Shown here one piece after another: positions 14,081 to 23,660 of a DNA stretch of 41,166 nucleotides. The notes under the pieces are model-generated. The model was not told the DNA's origin. It did not search any database and worked only from the letters and a program-made list of their open reading frames with translations. The DNA lies in the NCBI RefSeq assembly GCF_003008555.2, contig NZ_CP043622.1, positions 1 through 41,166 of the forward strand, in the 5' to 3' direction. The position numbers and the translations under genes were made by a program. The number at the start of each line of letters is the position of its first letter. The first letter of the stretch is position 1. The stretch comes from Pukyongiella litopenaei. Its GTDB lineage: Bacteria; Pseudomonadota; Alphaproteobacteria; Rhodobacterales; Rhodobacteraceae.

Positions 14081-16969
14081 ATGCCAAGACGGTCCATTCT
14101 GACCGAGCGCCAGCGTTCGGCGCTTTTCGACCTGCCGACTGACGAGACTTTGATGTTGCGGCATTACACGCTGGCAGATGACGATATCGAACACATCAAC
14201 GAACGGCGACGGCCGGAGAACAAGATCGGCTTTGCCCTACAGCTCTGTGCCCTACGCTATCCTGGTCGGCTGTTGTCGTCTGGTGAGGTCATCCCGGAAA
14301 AGGTATTGCGCTTCATCGCGGCCCAGTTGGGTCTGACCGGCGATGATGTCTTACCATATGCCGCACGTCGGCAAACCCGTCAGCAGCACCTGCACACCCT
14401 GCGCCAGATTTACGGCTTCAAGATGTTCTCGGGCCAAGGCGCGCGCAGTCTGAAGGCCTGGCTTGAGAATGAGGCTGAAACGGCCCAATCCAACGAAGAC
14501 CTGGCGCGCCGATTTTTCGAAGAGTGCCGCCGGTCGCAGGTGATCCTGCCCGGCATCTCTGTCATCGAACGGCTGTGCGCAGATGCTCTGGTTTCGGCTG
14601 AGCGCCAGACCGAAAGCCGGATCACTAACCGGATCGACGATGAAACGAAAGAACGCCTGGACGCGCTGTTGACCGAGATCGTGGATAGCAATGTCACCCG
14701 GTTCATCTGGCTTCGCCGTTTCGAGGCAGGCAGCAACTCGGCTGGAGCATCGCGACTTCTGGACCGGTTGGAGTTTTTGCAGGAATTGGACCTCTCACCG
14801 GACATTCTGGCCGACGTACCACCACATCGGATCACCCGCCTGCGCCGCCAGGGCGAACGGTACTTTGCCGATGGTTTGCGCGACATCACGAGTGACCGGC
14901 GCCTGGCGATCCTTGCTGTCTGTGCGGTGGAGTGGAAGGCAGCCATCGCCGATGCCGTGATCGAAACCCACGACCGGATTGTAGGCAAGACCTGGCGGGA
15001 TGCGAAAAGGCTGTCCGACGCGCGTATCGCGGATGCCAGATCATCGTTGCGTGAGACATTACGTTCCTTCAAGGATCTCGGTGCTGCCCTGCTGGAGGCA
15101 AAGGCAGATGGCGCGCCCCTTGATGCCGCCGTCGAAGTTGCGTGTGGCTGGTCTCACCTCGAAAGCATGGTGATAACTGCGGCCGAGTTGACTGACATGA
15201 TGGCGGCTGACGCGCTGTCTCATGTCGTTCATGGATATCACCGGTTCCGGCGCTATGCTCCAAGAATGCTGCGGGCGCTTGATATCTGCTCCGCCCCGGT
15301 GGCGGCGCCTTTGATGCAGGCAACAAAAGTCATCGCCCATGATCAAACTGATGCGCCACGCCAGGTTGGCTTCTTGCGCCGAACCTCGAAATGGCATCGA
15401 CACCTCAATGCTCAGGACCTAGGTGACAATCGGCTCTGGGAGGTCGCCGTGTTGTTCCAGGTGCGCGAAGCCTTCCGATCCGGCGATATCTGGCTACCCC
15501 ACTCCAGGCGTTACGCTGATCTGAAACAGGCCTTGGTACCGATAGAAACAGCCAAGGCATGCCCTCGACTGACGATGCCGTTCGAACCTGAGACCTGGCT
15601 CGATGATCGCAAGGCAAGGTTGGCAGAAGGCATGAAGCGTTTGGCCAAGGCTGCCAGAGCAGGCGCGATTCCCGGCGGTTCGATCGAAAACGGCGTTCTC
15701 AAGGTTGATCGTTTGACGGCAGCGATTCCGGCGGATGCTGATGGTATGGTGCTTGATCTCTATGGTCGCCTGCCTGCCGTTCGGATCACCGATCTGCTGC
15801 AGGAAGTTGATGACGATATCGGCTTCACCGAAACCTTCACGCATCTGCGCACCGGCGTTCCCTGCAAGGATCGCATCGGGCTGTTAAACGTGCTGCTGGC
15901 CGAGGGATTGAACCTTGGCCTCAGCAAAATGGCCGAGGCGACCAGTTCACACGACTACTTCCAACTCTCGCGCTTGTCCCGGTGGCATGTTGAAAGCGAT
16001 GCCATCAACAGAGCACTCGCCAAGGTGATCGAGGCGCAGGCCAATTTGCCGATGGCGCAGTTCTGGGGCGGCGGTATGACCGCTTCAAGCGACGGTCAGT
16101 TCTTTCCAACAACGCGGCATGGCGAGGCGATGAACCTCATCAACGCGAAGTATGGACAGGAACCCGGCTTGAAGGCCTACACCCATGTCTCTGACCAATT
16201 CGGCCCGTTTGCCACACAGAATATCCCTGCAACCGTAAATGAGGCCCCATACATTCTGGACGGCCTGCTGATGAACGAGGTGGGGAAGAAGATCAAAGAG
16301 CAATACGCCGACACCGGCGGCTTCACGGATCATGTCTTCGCCGCAACCGCACTCCTGTCTTATCGCTTTGTTCCCCGCATCCGAGATCTCCCTTCAAAGC
16401 GTCTCTATCTCTTCGACCCCGCCGTTGCGCCGAAGGAAATCCGCGGGCTGGTCGGTGGTAAGATCAGAGAAAAGCCGATCACGGAAAACTGGCCGGACAT
16501 TTTGCGCGCCGTCGCCACCATGGCGGCGGGTGTCATGCCGCCCAGCCAGTTGTTGAGGAAGTTCGCATCGTATCCCCGTCAGCACGAACTGGCTGTTGCC
16601 TTGCGCGAGATCGGGCGGATTGAGCGCACCCTGTTCATTATCGACTGGTTGCTGGACGCCGACATGCAGCGCCGTGCCCAGATCGGTCTGAACAAGGGTG
16701 AAGCGCATCACGCGCTGAAAAATGCCCTACGCATCGGGCGACAGGGCGAAATCCGAGACCGAACTTCCGAAGGGCAACACTATCGCATGGCTGGGCTGAA
16801 CCTGCTGGCCGCGATCATCATCTACTGGAATACCAAGCACCTTGGCCATGCCGTCACCACGCGAAAGCGTGCTGGTCTCGATTGTTCACCCCAACTCCTG
16901 GCGCATATCTCGCCACTCGGATGGGCACATGTCCTGCTCACAGGCGAATATAGGTGGAAAAATCGATGA
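14081..16969 (+). CDS. tnpA: Tn3-family transposase
   Basis: A 962-residue TnpA that performs replicative transposition. The N-terminal DUF4158-type DNA-binding region begins MPRRSILTERQRSALFDLPT. The C-terminal DDE core has Asp in TASSDGQFFPTTRHG, Asp in HVSDQFGPFATQNIPA and Glu in NKGEAHHALKNALRIG. Length is normal for the family. ATG at 14081 follows an AAGGA ribosome site. The protein is uninterrupted, so the element could be active. It is a clear paralogue of the transposase at 33910-36813, with the same architecture but many substitutions, so the two elements are different transposons rather than recent copies. Confidence 0.95.
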   Translation: MPRRSILTERQRSALFDLPTDETLMLRHYTLADDDIEHINERRRPENKIGFALQLCALRYPGRLLSSGEVIPEKVLRFIAAQLGLTGDDVLPYAARRQTRQQHLHTLRQIYGFKMFSGQGARSLKAWLENEAETAQSNEDLARRFFEECRRSQVILPGISVIERLCADALVSAERQTESRITNRIDDETKERLDALLTEIVDSNVTRFIWLRRFEAGSNSAGASRLLDRLEFLQELDLSPDILADVPPHRITRLRRQGERYFADGLRDITSDRRLAILAVCAVEWKAAIADAVIETHDRIVGKTWRDAKRLSDARIADARSSLRETLRSFKDLGAALLEAKADGAPLDAAVEVACGWSHLESMVITAAELTDMMAADALSHVVHGYHRFRRYAPRMLRALDICSAPVAAPLMQATKVIAHDQTDAPRQVGFLRRTSKWHRHLNAQDLGDNRLWEVAVLFQVREAFRSGDIWLPHSRRYADLKQALVPIETAKACPRLTMPFEPETWLDDRKARLAEGMKRLAKAARAGAIPGGSIENGVLKVDRLTAAIPADADGMVLDLYGRLPAVRITDLLQEVDDDIGFTETFTHLRTGVPCKDRIGLLNVLLAEGLNLGLSKMAEATSSHDYFQLSRLSRWHVESDAINRALAKVIEAQANLPMAQFWGGGMTASSDGQFFPTTRHGEAMNLINAKYGQEPGLKAYTHVSDQFGPFATQNIPATVNEAPYILDGLLMNEVGKKIKEQYADTGGFTDHVFAATALLSYRFVPRIRDLPSKRLYLFDPAVAPKEIRGLVGGKIREKPITENWPDILRAVATMAAGVMPPSQLLRKFASYPRQHELAVALREIGRIERTLFIIDWLLDADMQRRAQIGLNKGEAHHALKNALRIGRQGEIRDRTSEGQHYRMAGLNLLAAIIIYWNTKHLGHAVTTRKRAGLDCSPQLLAHISPLGWAHVLLTGEYRWKNR

Positions 16970-17015
16970 CGCCCAGCCTTAGGGTGTCATTCTGCCCCCA
17001 GCCGGAGCAGACCCC

Positions 17016-17134
17016 ACCGTCTTCGGATTGATCCCCAGCTCCCGGTTCCGCGTCGCGAGCGAAGCTTGCGATCGCTGTATTGCTACTCTGACGCCGTGCG
17101 TAGTCTTGGCGCTTCCGTGACGAACTTGTCCCAT
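17016..17134 (-). pseudogene. 5' fragment of an IS481-type transposase gene
   Basis: From ATG at 17134 the minus strand reads MGQVRHGSAKTTHGVRVAIQ then RSQASLATRNRELGINPKTV, the N-terminal HTH of a common IS481-type transposase. It stops at codon 39-40, exactly where the right inverted repeat of the Tn3 copy A begins (17015). The sequence to about 17190 is probably the IS left end. The catalytic core is absent. Confidence 0.75.
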
Positions 17135-17205
17135 AGGGCATCCTTCCAATCATGAGAAAGGGTCGCACCATCGATCCGTAGGATCAAACATCTAGGGTCT
17201 GGGTC

Positions 17206-18105
17206 CTACCGGCCCGTTCCGGTATCCGGCGCATCGTTCACGATGCGCCGCAACGCCATCTCCAGCGCCTCGACGTCGGACGAGGTCCGCGTGTGCGCAT
17301 TGGTCACAAAGCAGATCGGCATGGTGATCCGCGGCACCAGAGGCCGCTGCCGGATGCCGACAAAGCGCCACCAGGGCGAGGCGCCCTCGACCACGGCAAC
17401 CCCCAGTGCCTGTTGCACAAAGACCGGCGCAGCGATCGACAGGTCGACTTCGAAGACGGGCCGGTAATCGACGCCCTCGATCCTGAAGGTGCGGGCGATG
17501 GCGGCGCCGAACTCAATGCTCGGACGGTACGAGATGATCGGCTGGTCCTTCAGATCGGCGATCGAGATGGTGTCCCGCTCTGCCAGCGGATGATCCTCAT
17601 GCAGCAGGCAGACCATCTCGGTCTGCCCGATCACCTCGGTCTGCAGGTCAAAGGTGGAAGACGGCATCATCGTCAGCCCCAGATCGTATTCGCCCTTACC
17701 CAGATTGGCATAGATCGTCGCCACCGGGTTGACCGCCACCTCGATGCGCAGGTCCAATTCGCCGTCGTTGATCATGCGCATTAGGATCGGAACATAGGCC
17801 AGCATGAGCGGAGATGAGGCCCCGATACGGATCGGGGCGGTGTCAGCGTCACGCAGGTCCAGGATCAGCTTGCGCAGGCGTTCTAGATCCTCGTACGTGC
17901 GGTCCACCTCGGGCGAGAGCCTGCGGGCCAGAGCCGTCGGCACCAGCCGGCCCTTCACCCGTTCGAACAACGGCCCGGTCTGGTCCTCGGTCCGAAGCAG
18001 AAGCTGGCTCAGCGCGGATTGCGACACGTTCAGCACCTCAGCCGCGCGGGTCAGAGTTCCATAGTGCAAAATGGCCCGGAAAGCTTCGATCTGCCGGCTG
18101 TTCAT
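17206..18105 (-). CDS. LysR-family transcriptional regulator
   Basis: A 299-residue LysR-type regulator. The N-terminal winged HTH covers residues 1-60 (MNSRQIEAFRAILHYGTLTR, then AAEVLNVSQSALSQLLLRTE). The C-terminal effector domain of two Rossmann-like lobes begins at about residue 92 (PIRIGASSPLMLAYVP). It lies 27 bp downstream of the dppF-like ATPase gene in the same direction, at the far end of the cargo cluster. Most LysR genes are divergent from their targets, so this position is unusual and it may be co-transcribed. It is the obvious candidate to control the importer and catabolic genes, with the pathway substrate or an intermediate as effector. Confidence 0.9.
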   Translation of the reverse strand: MNSRQIEAFRAILHYGTLTRAAEVLNVSQSALSQLLLRTEDQTGPLFERVKGRLVPTALARRLSPEVDRTYEDLERLRKLILDLRDADTAPIRIGASSPLMLAYVPILMRMINDGELDLRIEVAVNPVATIYANLGKGEYDLGLTMMPSSTFDLQTEVIGQTEMVCLLHEDHPLAERDTISIADLKDQPIISYRPSIEFGAAIARTFRIEGVDYRPVFEVDLSIAAPVFVQQALGVAVVEGASPWWRFVGIRQRPLVPRITMPICFVTNAHTRTSSDVEALEMALRRIVNDAPDTGTGR

Positions 18106-18132
18106 CCTTCTCGGCGCTCCTGTCGCTGCCGG

Positions 18133-19117
<985 letters not shown>

Positions 19118-19128
<11 letters not shown>

Positions 19129-20110
19129 GGGCGGTCTCCATGGCGGGACTGTCGATCAGTATGCAGCGGGCGCAATGTCCCTCGTCCGCGCGGCGCATGG
19201 CGACCGGCGCCGCGATGCACTCAGCACGCGCATGTGGGCAGCGGCCGTGAAAGGCGCAGCCCTGCGGCCGCTCCAGCAGGCTGGGCACGACGCCCGGAAT
19301 CGATTCCAGTGGCGCCCCGCGTCCGGCGCCAAGCACCGGCGCGCTGTGCAGAAGTCCTTGTGAATAGGGATGCGCGGCGCGGCGCAGCACATCCTCGGCG
19401 CTACCAATCTCGATTACCTCGCCCGCGTACATCACCGCCACCCGGTCGGCGATGCCCGCGACCACACCCAGGTCGTGGGTGATGAAAAGCATCCCCATCC
19501 CGAACTCCTGCTGCAGGTCACGCAGCAGACGGAGGATCTGGATCTGAATGGTGACATCCAGCGCGCTGGTGGGCTCGTCGGCGATCAGCAGATCGGGGCC
19601 GCACATCAAAGCCATGGCGATCATCACCCGCTGGCGCAGCCCGCCCGAAAGCTGGTGGGGATATTGCTCCATCCGCTCGGCGGCATTGGTCATGCCGACC
19701 CGGTCCAGCAGGAACAGCGCCCGGTCCCACGCGTCCTTCCGGCTGCCGCCCTGGTGCCTGCGATAAACCTCGCAAAGCTGATTGGCGACCGTGTAAGAGG
19801 GGTTCAGGCTGGTCATCGCGTCCTGGAAGATCATTCCCATCCGGTTGCCGCGCAACGCCGCAAGCTGCCTGCGGCCGGCATGTGTCAGGTCCTTTCCCTG
19901 GAAGGAAAAACGCCCGGCGCGCAACCGGGCATGGCGCGGCAGCAGCCCCATTGCCGCCAGCGCTGCGGTGGACTTGCCACAGCCGGATTCACCGACGATG
20001 CACAGCGTCTCGCCCCGCTCGACTGTAAGCGACACGCCGCGCACCGCGTGGACGGTTCCGGCGCGTACCGGCAGTTCGACATGCAGGTCCTCAATCTCGA
20101 CCAGGCTCAT
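19118..20110 (-). CDS. dppD: Dipeptide/oligopeptide ABC transporter ATPase (DppD/OppD type)
   Basis: A 330-residue ATPase with Walker A GESGCGKST at residues 40-48, signature LSGGLRQRVMIAMALM, Walker B LLIADEPTSALD, and the C-terminal CAFHGRCPHARAECIA region that in this family can hold an iron-sulfur cluster. The start ATG at 20110 overlaps the end of the permease gene by 4 bp. Together with the DppF-type subunit it forms the heterodimeric motor. Confidence 0.94.
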
Positions 20111-21000
20111 CGCCCCCGCCCCTTTGCCTCGGACAGGTCACGGATGCCGTCGCCCAGAAGGTTGATCGCCAGCACCAGCAGGAACAACGCCGCGCCGGGG
20201 ATCGCGATGACCCAGGGGCTGAAGAACATGTAGGACTTTCCTTCCGAGATCATCAGCCCCCAGGATGGCGTCGGCGGGCGCACCCCCAGGCCGAGGAAGG
20301 ACAGCGCCGCCTCCAGCAGGATAGCATGGGCCATCTCCAGCGTCGCCACGACTACCAGCGCATTGGCCGCGTTCGGCAGGATCTCGTGAAGCACGATGCG
20401 CCACGAGGAACAGCCGATTGCCCGTGCCGCCGCGACATAGTCCTGCGCGCGCAACTGCTGGAACAGACTGCGGGCGACCACCGCGAAACGGTCCCACAGC
20501 AGGAAGCCCAGCGTCAGGATCACCGTCACCAGCGAACTTCCGGCCAGCGCCGACACAGCCAGAGCGACAAGGATCACCGGGATCGCCAGCCGGACCGAAA
20601 GCACAAAGCTCACCGCCGCGTCGATCTTGCCCCCGAAGAACCCGGCCAGTGCGCCCAGAGTGATGCCGATGACCGACGAGATCAGCACCGTGCCGATGCC
20701 GATCACCAGAGAAATCCGTGATCCGTAGACGAGGCGCGAATAGTAGTCGCGCCCAAGCTGGTCCGTCCCCAGCGGATGCGCCATCGACCCGCCCTCGTGC
20801 CAGACCGGCGGGATCATCCTCTGCGACACGTTCTGCAGATAGGGATCGGCGGTCGCCAGCCAGGGGGCGAAGACGGCACAGATCACGATCAGCGCGATGA
20901 TCCCGGCGCCGATGGAAAAGCCCAGGTGGCGCAGCTTCCCGCGCAACGAGCTCAGGCGTCGGCTGACACCGGGATGGGCCGAAAGCGGCAGCGACTTCAT
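20107..21000 (-). CDS. dppC: ABC transporter permease (DppC type)
   Basis: A 297-residue inner-membrane permease of the peptide/nickel family. The N-terminal transmembrane segment is at about residues 28-50 (FSIGAGIIALIVICAVFAPW), followed by the family hallmark HPLGTDQLGRDYYSRL and four to five further membrane segments. The EAA loop that contacts the ATPases reads YVAAARAIGCSSWRIVLHEI. It starts ATG at 21000, 4 bp after the dppB-like stop, and overlaps the dppD-like gene by 4 bp, so the four transporter genes are tightly coupled. Confidence 0.93.
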   Translation of the reverse strand: MKSLPLSAHPGVSRRLSSLRGKLRHLGFSIGAGIIALIVICAVFAPWLATADPYLQNVSQRMIPPVWHEGGSMAHPLGTDQLGRDYYSRLVYGSRISLVIGIGTVLISSVIGITLGALAGFFGGKIDAAVSFVLSVRLAIPVILVALAVSALAGSSLVTVILTLGFLLWDRFAVVARSLFQQLRAQDYVAAARAIGCSSWRIVLHEILPNAANALVVVATLEMAHAILLEAALSFLGLGVRPPTPSWGLMISEGKSYMFFSPWVIAIPGAALFLLVLAINLLGDGIRDLSEAKGRGR

Positions 21001-21004
21001 CCCG

Positions 21005-21919
21005 TCAGGTCCGCAGTCGCGGGTTCAGCGCCGCGTTCAGGATGTCGGCGCCGAGGTTCATGAACACGAAGATCGTCGCCACCACCAGCACGATGGACTG
21101 CACCATCGGAATGTCCGCGCGCTGGATCGATTCCCAGGCCAGATAGCCGACCCCGTGCAGGGCGAAGACGGATTCGACCACAACCGAACCGCCCAGCATG
21201 AACCCGAACTGCACCGCCGCCAGCGCCACCACGGGCAGGATGGCGTTACGCAGAGCGTGCTTGATCAGGACCGAGGCCTCGGACAGCCCCTTGGCGCGGG
21301 CAGTGCGGACGTAGTCGGACTCCATCACGTCGATCATTCCCGCCCGCGTCATCCGCATCAGCGCAGGCATGGCGTAATAGGCCAGCACCACCGCGGGCAT
21401 GACGAAATGGCGCGCCGTGCCGTCGCCCGAGATCGGGAACCATTGCAGCCGCACACCGAACCAGATGATGCAGAGCAGCGCCAGCCAGAACGACGGGATG
21501 GCCTGCCCCGCCACGGCGAAGAACAGGGCGATGCGGTCGATGGCGGAATTCGGGTTCAGCCCCGAGACCACGCCGAGCGGCACGGCGACGAGGATCGCGA
21601 GCACGATCGCCGAAGCCCCCAGCGTCAGCGTTACCGGCAGGTATTCGGCCAGGATGGACGACACCGGCGTGCCGAAGAAATAGGATTTGCCAAGGTCGCC
21701 GCGCAGTACGTTGCCCAGCCAGGTGACGTATTGCACCGCCAGCGGCCGGTCGAGCCCGTGTTCGTGCCGCACCGCCGCGATGGTCTCTTCCGAGGCCGAG
21801 GCGCCGGCCAGCGCGACGGCGGCGTCCCCGGTCAGTCGCAGCAGCGAAAAGCTCACCATGGACACCATGAAGGCGACCAGAACCGCGAGAGCCAGACGTT
21901 TGAGCGCGAATTGAAGCAT
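21005..21919 (-). CDS. dppB: ABC transporter permease (DppB type)
   Basis: A 304-residue inner-membrane permease. The first membrane helix is LALAVLVAFMVSMVSFSLLR; a periplasmic segment with HGLDRPLAVQYVTWLGNVLR GDLG follows, as in DppB/GsiC proteins. Five more membrane segments follow. The EAA motif is YVRTARAKGLSEASVLIKHA. It forms the channel with the DppC-type subunit. It is separated from the upstream binding-protein gene by a 56-bp gap holding a strong hairpin. Confidence 0.93.
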   Translation of the reverse strand: MLQFALKRLALAVLVAFMVSMVSFSLLRLTGDAAVALAGASASEETIAAVRHEHGLDRPLAVQYVTWLGNVLRGDLGKSYFFGTPVSSILAEYLPVTLTLGASAIVLAILVAVPLGVVSGLNPNSAIDRIALFFAVAGQAIPSFWLALLCIIWFGVRLQWFPISGDGTARHFVMPAVVLAYYAMPALMRMTRAGMIDVMESDYVRTARAKGLSEASVLIKHALRNAILPVVALAAVQFGFMLGGSVVVESVFALHGVGYLAWESIQRADIPMVQSIVLVVATIFVFMNLGADILNAALNPRLRT

Positions 21920-21935
21920 CAGTGTGTCCTGCAGA

Positions 21936-21969
21936 GCATCGTCCGGCGGCTTGGCCCGCCAGGCGATGC
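21936..21969 (-). terminator. Strong hairpin between binding-protein and permease genes
   Basis: GCATCG at 21936 pairs with CGATGC at 21964-21969, and inside it CCGGCGG pairs with CCGCC, giving a long GC-rich stem. There is no T run. In ABC operons such hairpins just after the binding-protein gene usually protect its mRNA or attenuate downstream transcription, giving more binding protein than permease. Confidence 0.65.
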
Positions 21970-21975
21970 GATGTG

Positions 21976-23496
21976 TTACTTCCAGGAAGCTTCGTTGAAG
22001 CGGATGATCTCGTCAAATGCCCCGGTGAAGTCCAGGTCGGAGTTAAGGACGTAGTTGTTCGAGAGATTCCAAAGCGGGACCCAATAGACATTTTCGGTGA
22101 TCCGGGCGAGGGCCTGCGAATAGATCGCCTTGCGCTCTTCGGGATCTATGGATTCGTTCGCCTGGTCGATCAGCGCATGCAACTCTTCATCGCGGGCGAT
22201 GTCCTGTGGATTGCCGCCGAAATAGGCGCTCATGGTGATCGAGACGTCCTTGATCGACCAATGCGTAGTCGAGGACTGGGCGATCAGCGACTCGCCCGAG
22301 GTCCAGGCGTCGTACATCGCCGGCCATGTGACCGTATGCAGATTCGCGGTGATTCCCACGTTTCGCAGATCGCCGGCGATGGCTTCCGAAATGGTATGGC
22401 TCGAGGTTTCCCACATCTCCACGGTGAAGCCGTCGGCAAAGCCGGCCTCGGCCAGCAGGCGGCGCGCCTCCTCGGGGTCGTAGGCATAGGCCTCCGCGTC
22501 CGAAACGCAGCCGAACATGCCGGGATGGCAGACCACGTCGGTCAATTCAGAACCTTTGCTCAGCAGGTTGTCGACGATGGCCTCGCGGTTGATCGCATGG
22601 GCGATGGCCTGCCGTACCCGGATGTCGGTCAGCGGATGCGGACCCTTCATTCCGTTCGGCTCCAGCACCAGGAACTGGGTGCGCATGGTGCCGACCGGCC
22701 GGAAGGTGAGGTTCGGCATCTGGTCCATCTGCTTGGCCTGGTCGAAGTCCACGTCCCATGCCATGTCGGCGGTCCCGCCCATCAGCTCGGCCACGCGCAG
22801 CTGCGCGTCTTTCAGCGTCCGTAGCACCACCGTACCGATCGTCGCCTTCGGCTTCACGCCGTCGAAATAGCCGTCCCATTTCTCCAGCGTGTACTGCTTG
22901 CCCGCCTCGAACGAGACCACCTTATATGGCCCGGTACCGACCGGCTCGGTCGCCATGCCTTCCTTGCCGACCGCAGCGCCATATTCGTTGGGGTAGATCG
23001 GCACCCCGATCGCCAGATAGGCCAGGGCGGCGGCGAAGGGCTTCTTCAGGAAAATCGAAACGGTGTAATCGTCGATCTTCTCTGCGCGGTCGATCCAGGC
23101 CACCATCTGTTGGTTGATCACCGGGTTGTCCTTGTCGGTGACCATGTCCACTGTGTAGACCACGTCGTCCGCATTGAACGGCTCGCCATTGTGGAAGGTG
23201 ACGTCCTTGCGCAGGGTAAAGCGCAGCTCGGTCGGGCTGATCCATTCCCAGGTCGCGGCCAACAGGGGCTCGAACTCTCCGGTTTCGGTGTTGGTGTAAA
23301 TCAGCGTGTCCCAGACGTTGACGCCAAGCGTCAGGCCCGACGACTCTAGCACGTTGTAGAAATCCAGGGTCTGGGGATCCCGGCGCCATACGAAATTCAG
23401 CGTGTCATCGTCTTTGCCCGCATCTGCCGGCGCCGGAGCGACGGAAAGGCAGCAGACTCCAAGTAGCGCGCCAGTCAGCAAGGATCGTAGGTTCAT
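21976..23496 (-). CDS. dppA: Periplasmic solute-binding protein, DppA/OppA family (SBP_bac_5)
   Basis: A 506-residue extracytoplasmic binding protein. The Sec signal peptide is MNLRSLLTGALLGVCCLSVA with cleavage probably after PAPADA. No lipobox is present (GVCC lacks a small residue at -1), so it should be soluble in the periplasm. The mature protein has the family pattern: DPQTLDFYNVLESSGLTLGV, FTLRKDVTFHNGEPFNADDV, and the C-terminal VYWVPLWNLSNNYVLNSDLD. It starts ATG at 23496 with AAGGAG at good spacing. It is the first gene of the transporter block. The ligand may be a small peptide-like or heterocyclic amide compound rather than a peptide, given the catabolic genes upstream. Confidence 0.94.
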   Translation of the reverse strand: MNLRSLLTGALLGVCCLSVAPAPADAGKDDDTLNFVWRRDPQTLDFYNVLESSGLTLGVNVWDTLIYTNTETGEFEPLLAATWEWISPTELRFTLRKDVTFHNGEPFNADDVVYTVDMVTDKDNPVINQQMVAWIDRAEKIDDYTVSIFLKKPFAAALAYLAIGVPIYPNEYGAAVGKEGMATEPVGTGPYKVVSFEAGKQYTLEKWDGYFDGVKPKATIGTVVLRTLKDAQLRVAELMGGTADMAWDVDFDQAKQMDQMPNLTFRPVGTMRTQFLVLEPNGMKGPHPLTDIRVRQAIAHAINREAIVDNLLSKGSELTDVVCHPGMFGCVSDAEAYAYDPEEARRLLAEAGFADGFTVEMWETSSHTISEAIAGDLRNVGITANLHTVTWPAMYDAWTSGESLIAQSSTTHWSIKDVSITMSAYFGGNPQDIARDEELHALIDQANESIDPEERKAIYSQALARITENVYWVPLWNLSNNYVLNSDLDFTGAFDEIIRFNEASWK

Positions 23497-23660
23497 GTCG
23501 TTTCGGCTCCTTGTTGGTAGTTTCTGCGGGCGCGCCCTTTGGCGCGCCGTCTCGGGCCGGCGTCCGGCCGGCTCGTGTTCATGAGGTCATAGTCCCGGCC
23601 TCGCAGCCATTATGTCCAACGTGATTTCTGCGGCATAAGGATTAGAAAACATTATAGGCC
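23497..23660 (-). promoter_or_regulatory. Probable promoter and operator region of the transporter operon
   Basis: On the minus strand a TATAAT -10-like box (23656-23651) overlaps the stop codon of the upstream hydrolase gene; the -35 is weak (AGTGAA). Just after it lies ATAATGTTTTCT (23655-23644), a 12-mer also found upstream of the flavin reductase genes at 31804-31815. TTATG...CATAA arms (19-nt spacing) follow. Two GC hairpins, GGCGCGCC and GGCCGGC repeats near 23530-23570, lie in the leader. The layout suggests separate, activator-dependent expression of the importer. Confidence 0.5.

Larger units (their letters stand above)
13348..17015. mobile_element. Complete Tn3-family transposon (copy A), tnpR and tnpA only
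   Basis: A 3,668-bp element bounded by 38-bp inverted repeats at 13348-13385 (GGGGTCTGTTCCGGCTGGGG...) and 16978-17015; they differ at one position. It contains a minus-strand serine resolvase, a short res region, and a plus-strand transposase, with no passenger genes. The flanking 5-mers differ (TAGCA on the left, ACCGT on the right), so there is no target duplication. The left flank is a tnpA tail and the right flank is a cut IS481-type gene. The element therefore sits at a rearrangement junction. Confidence 0.92.
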
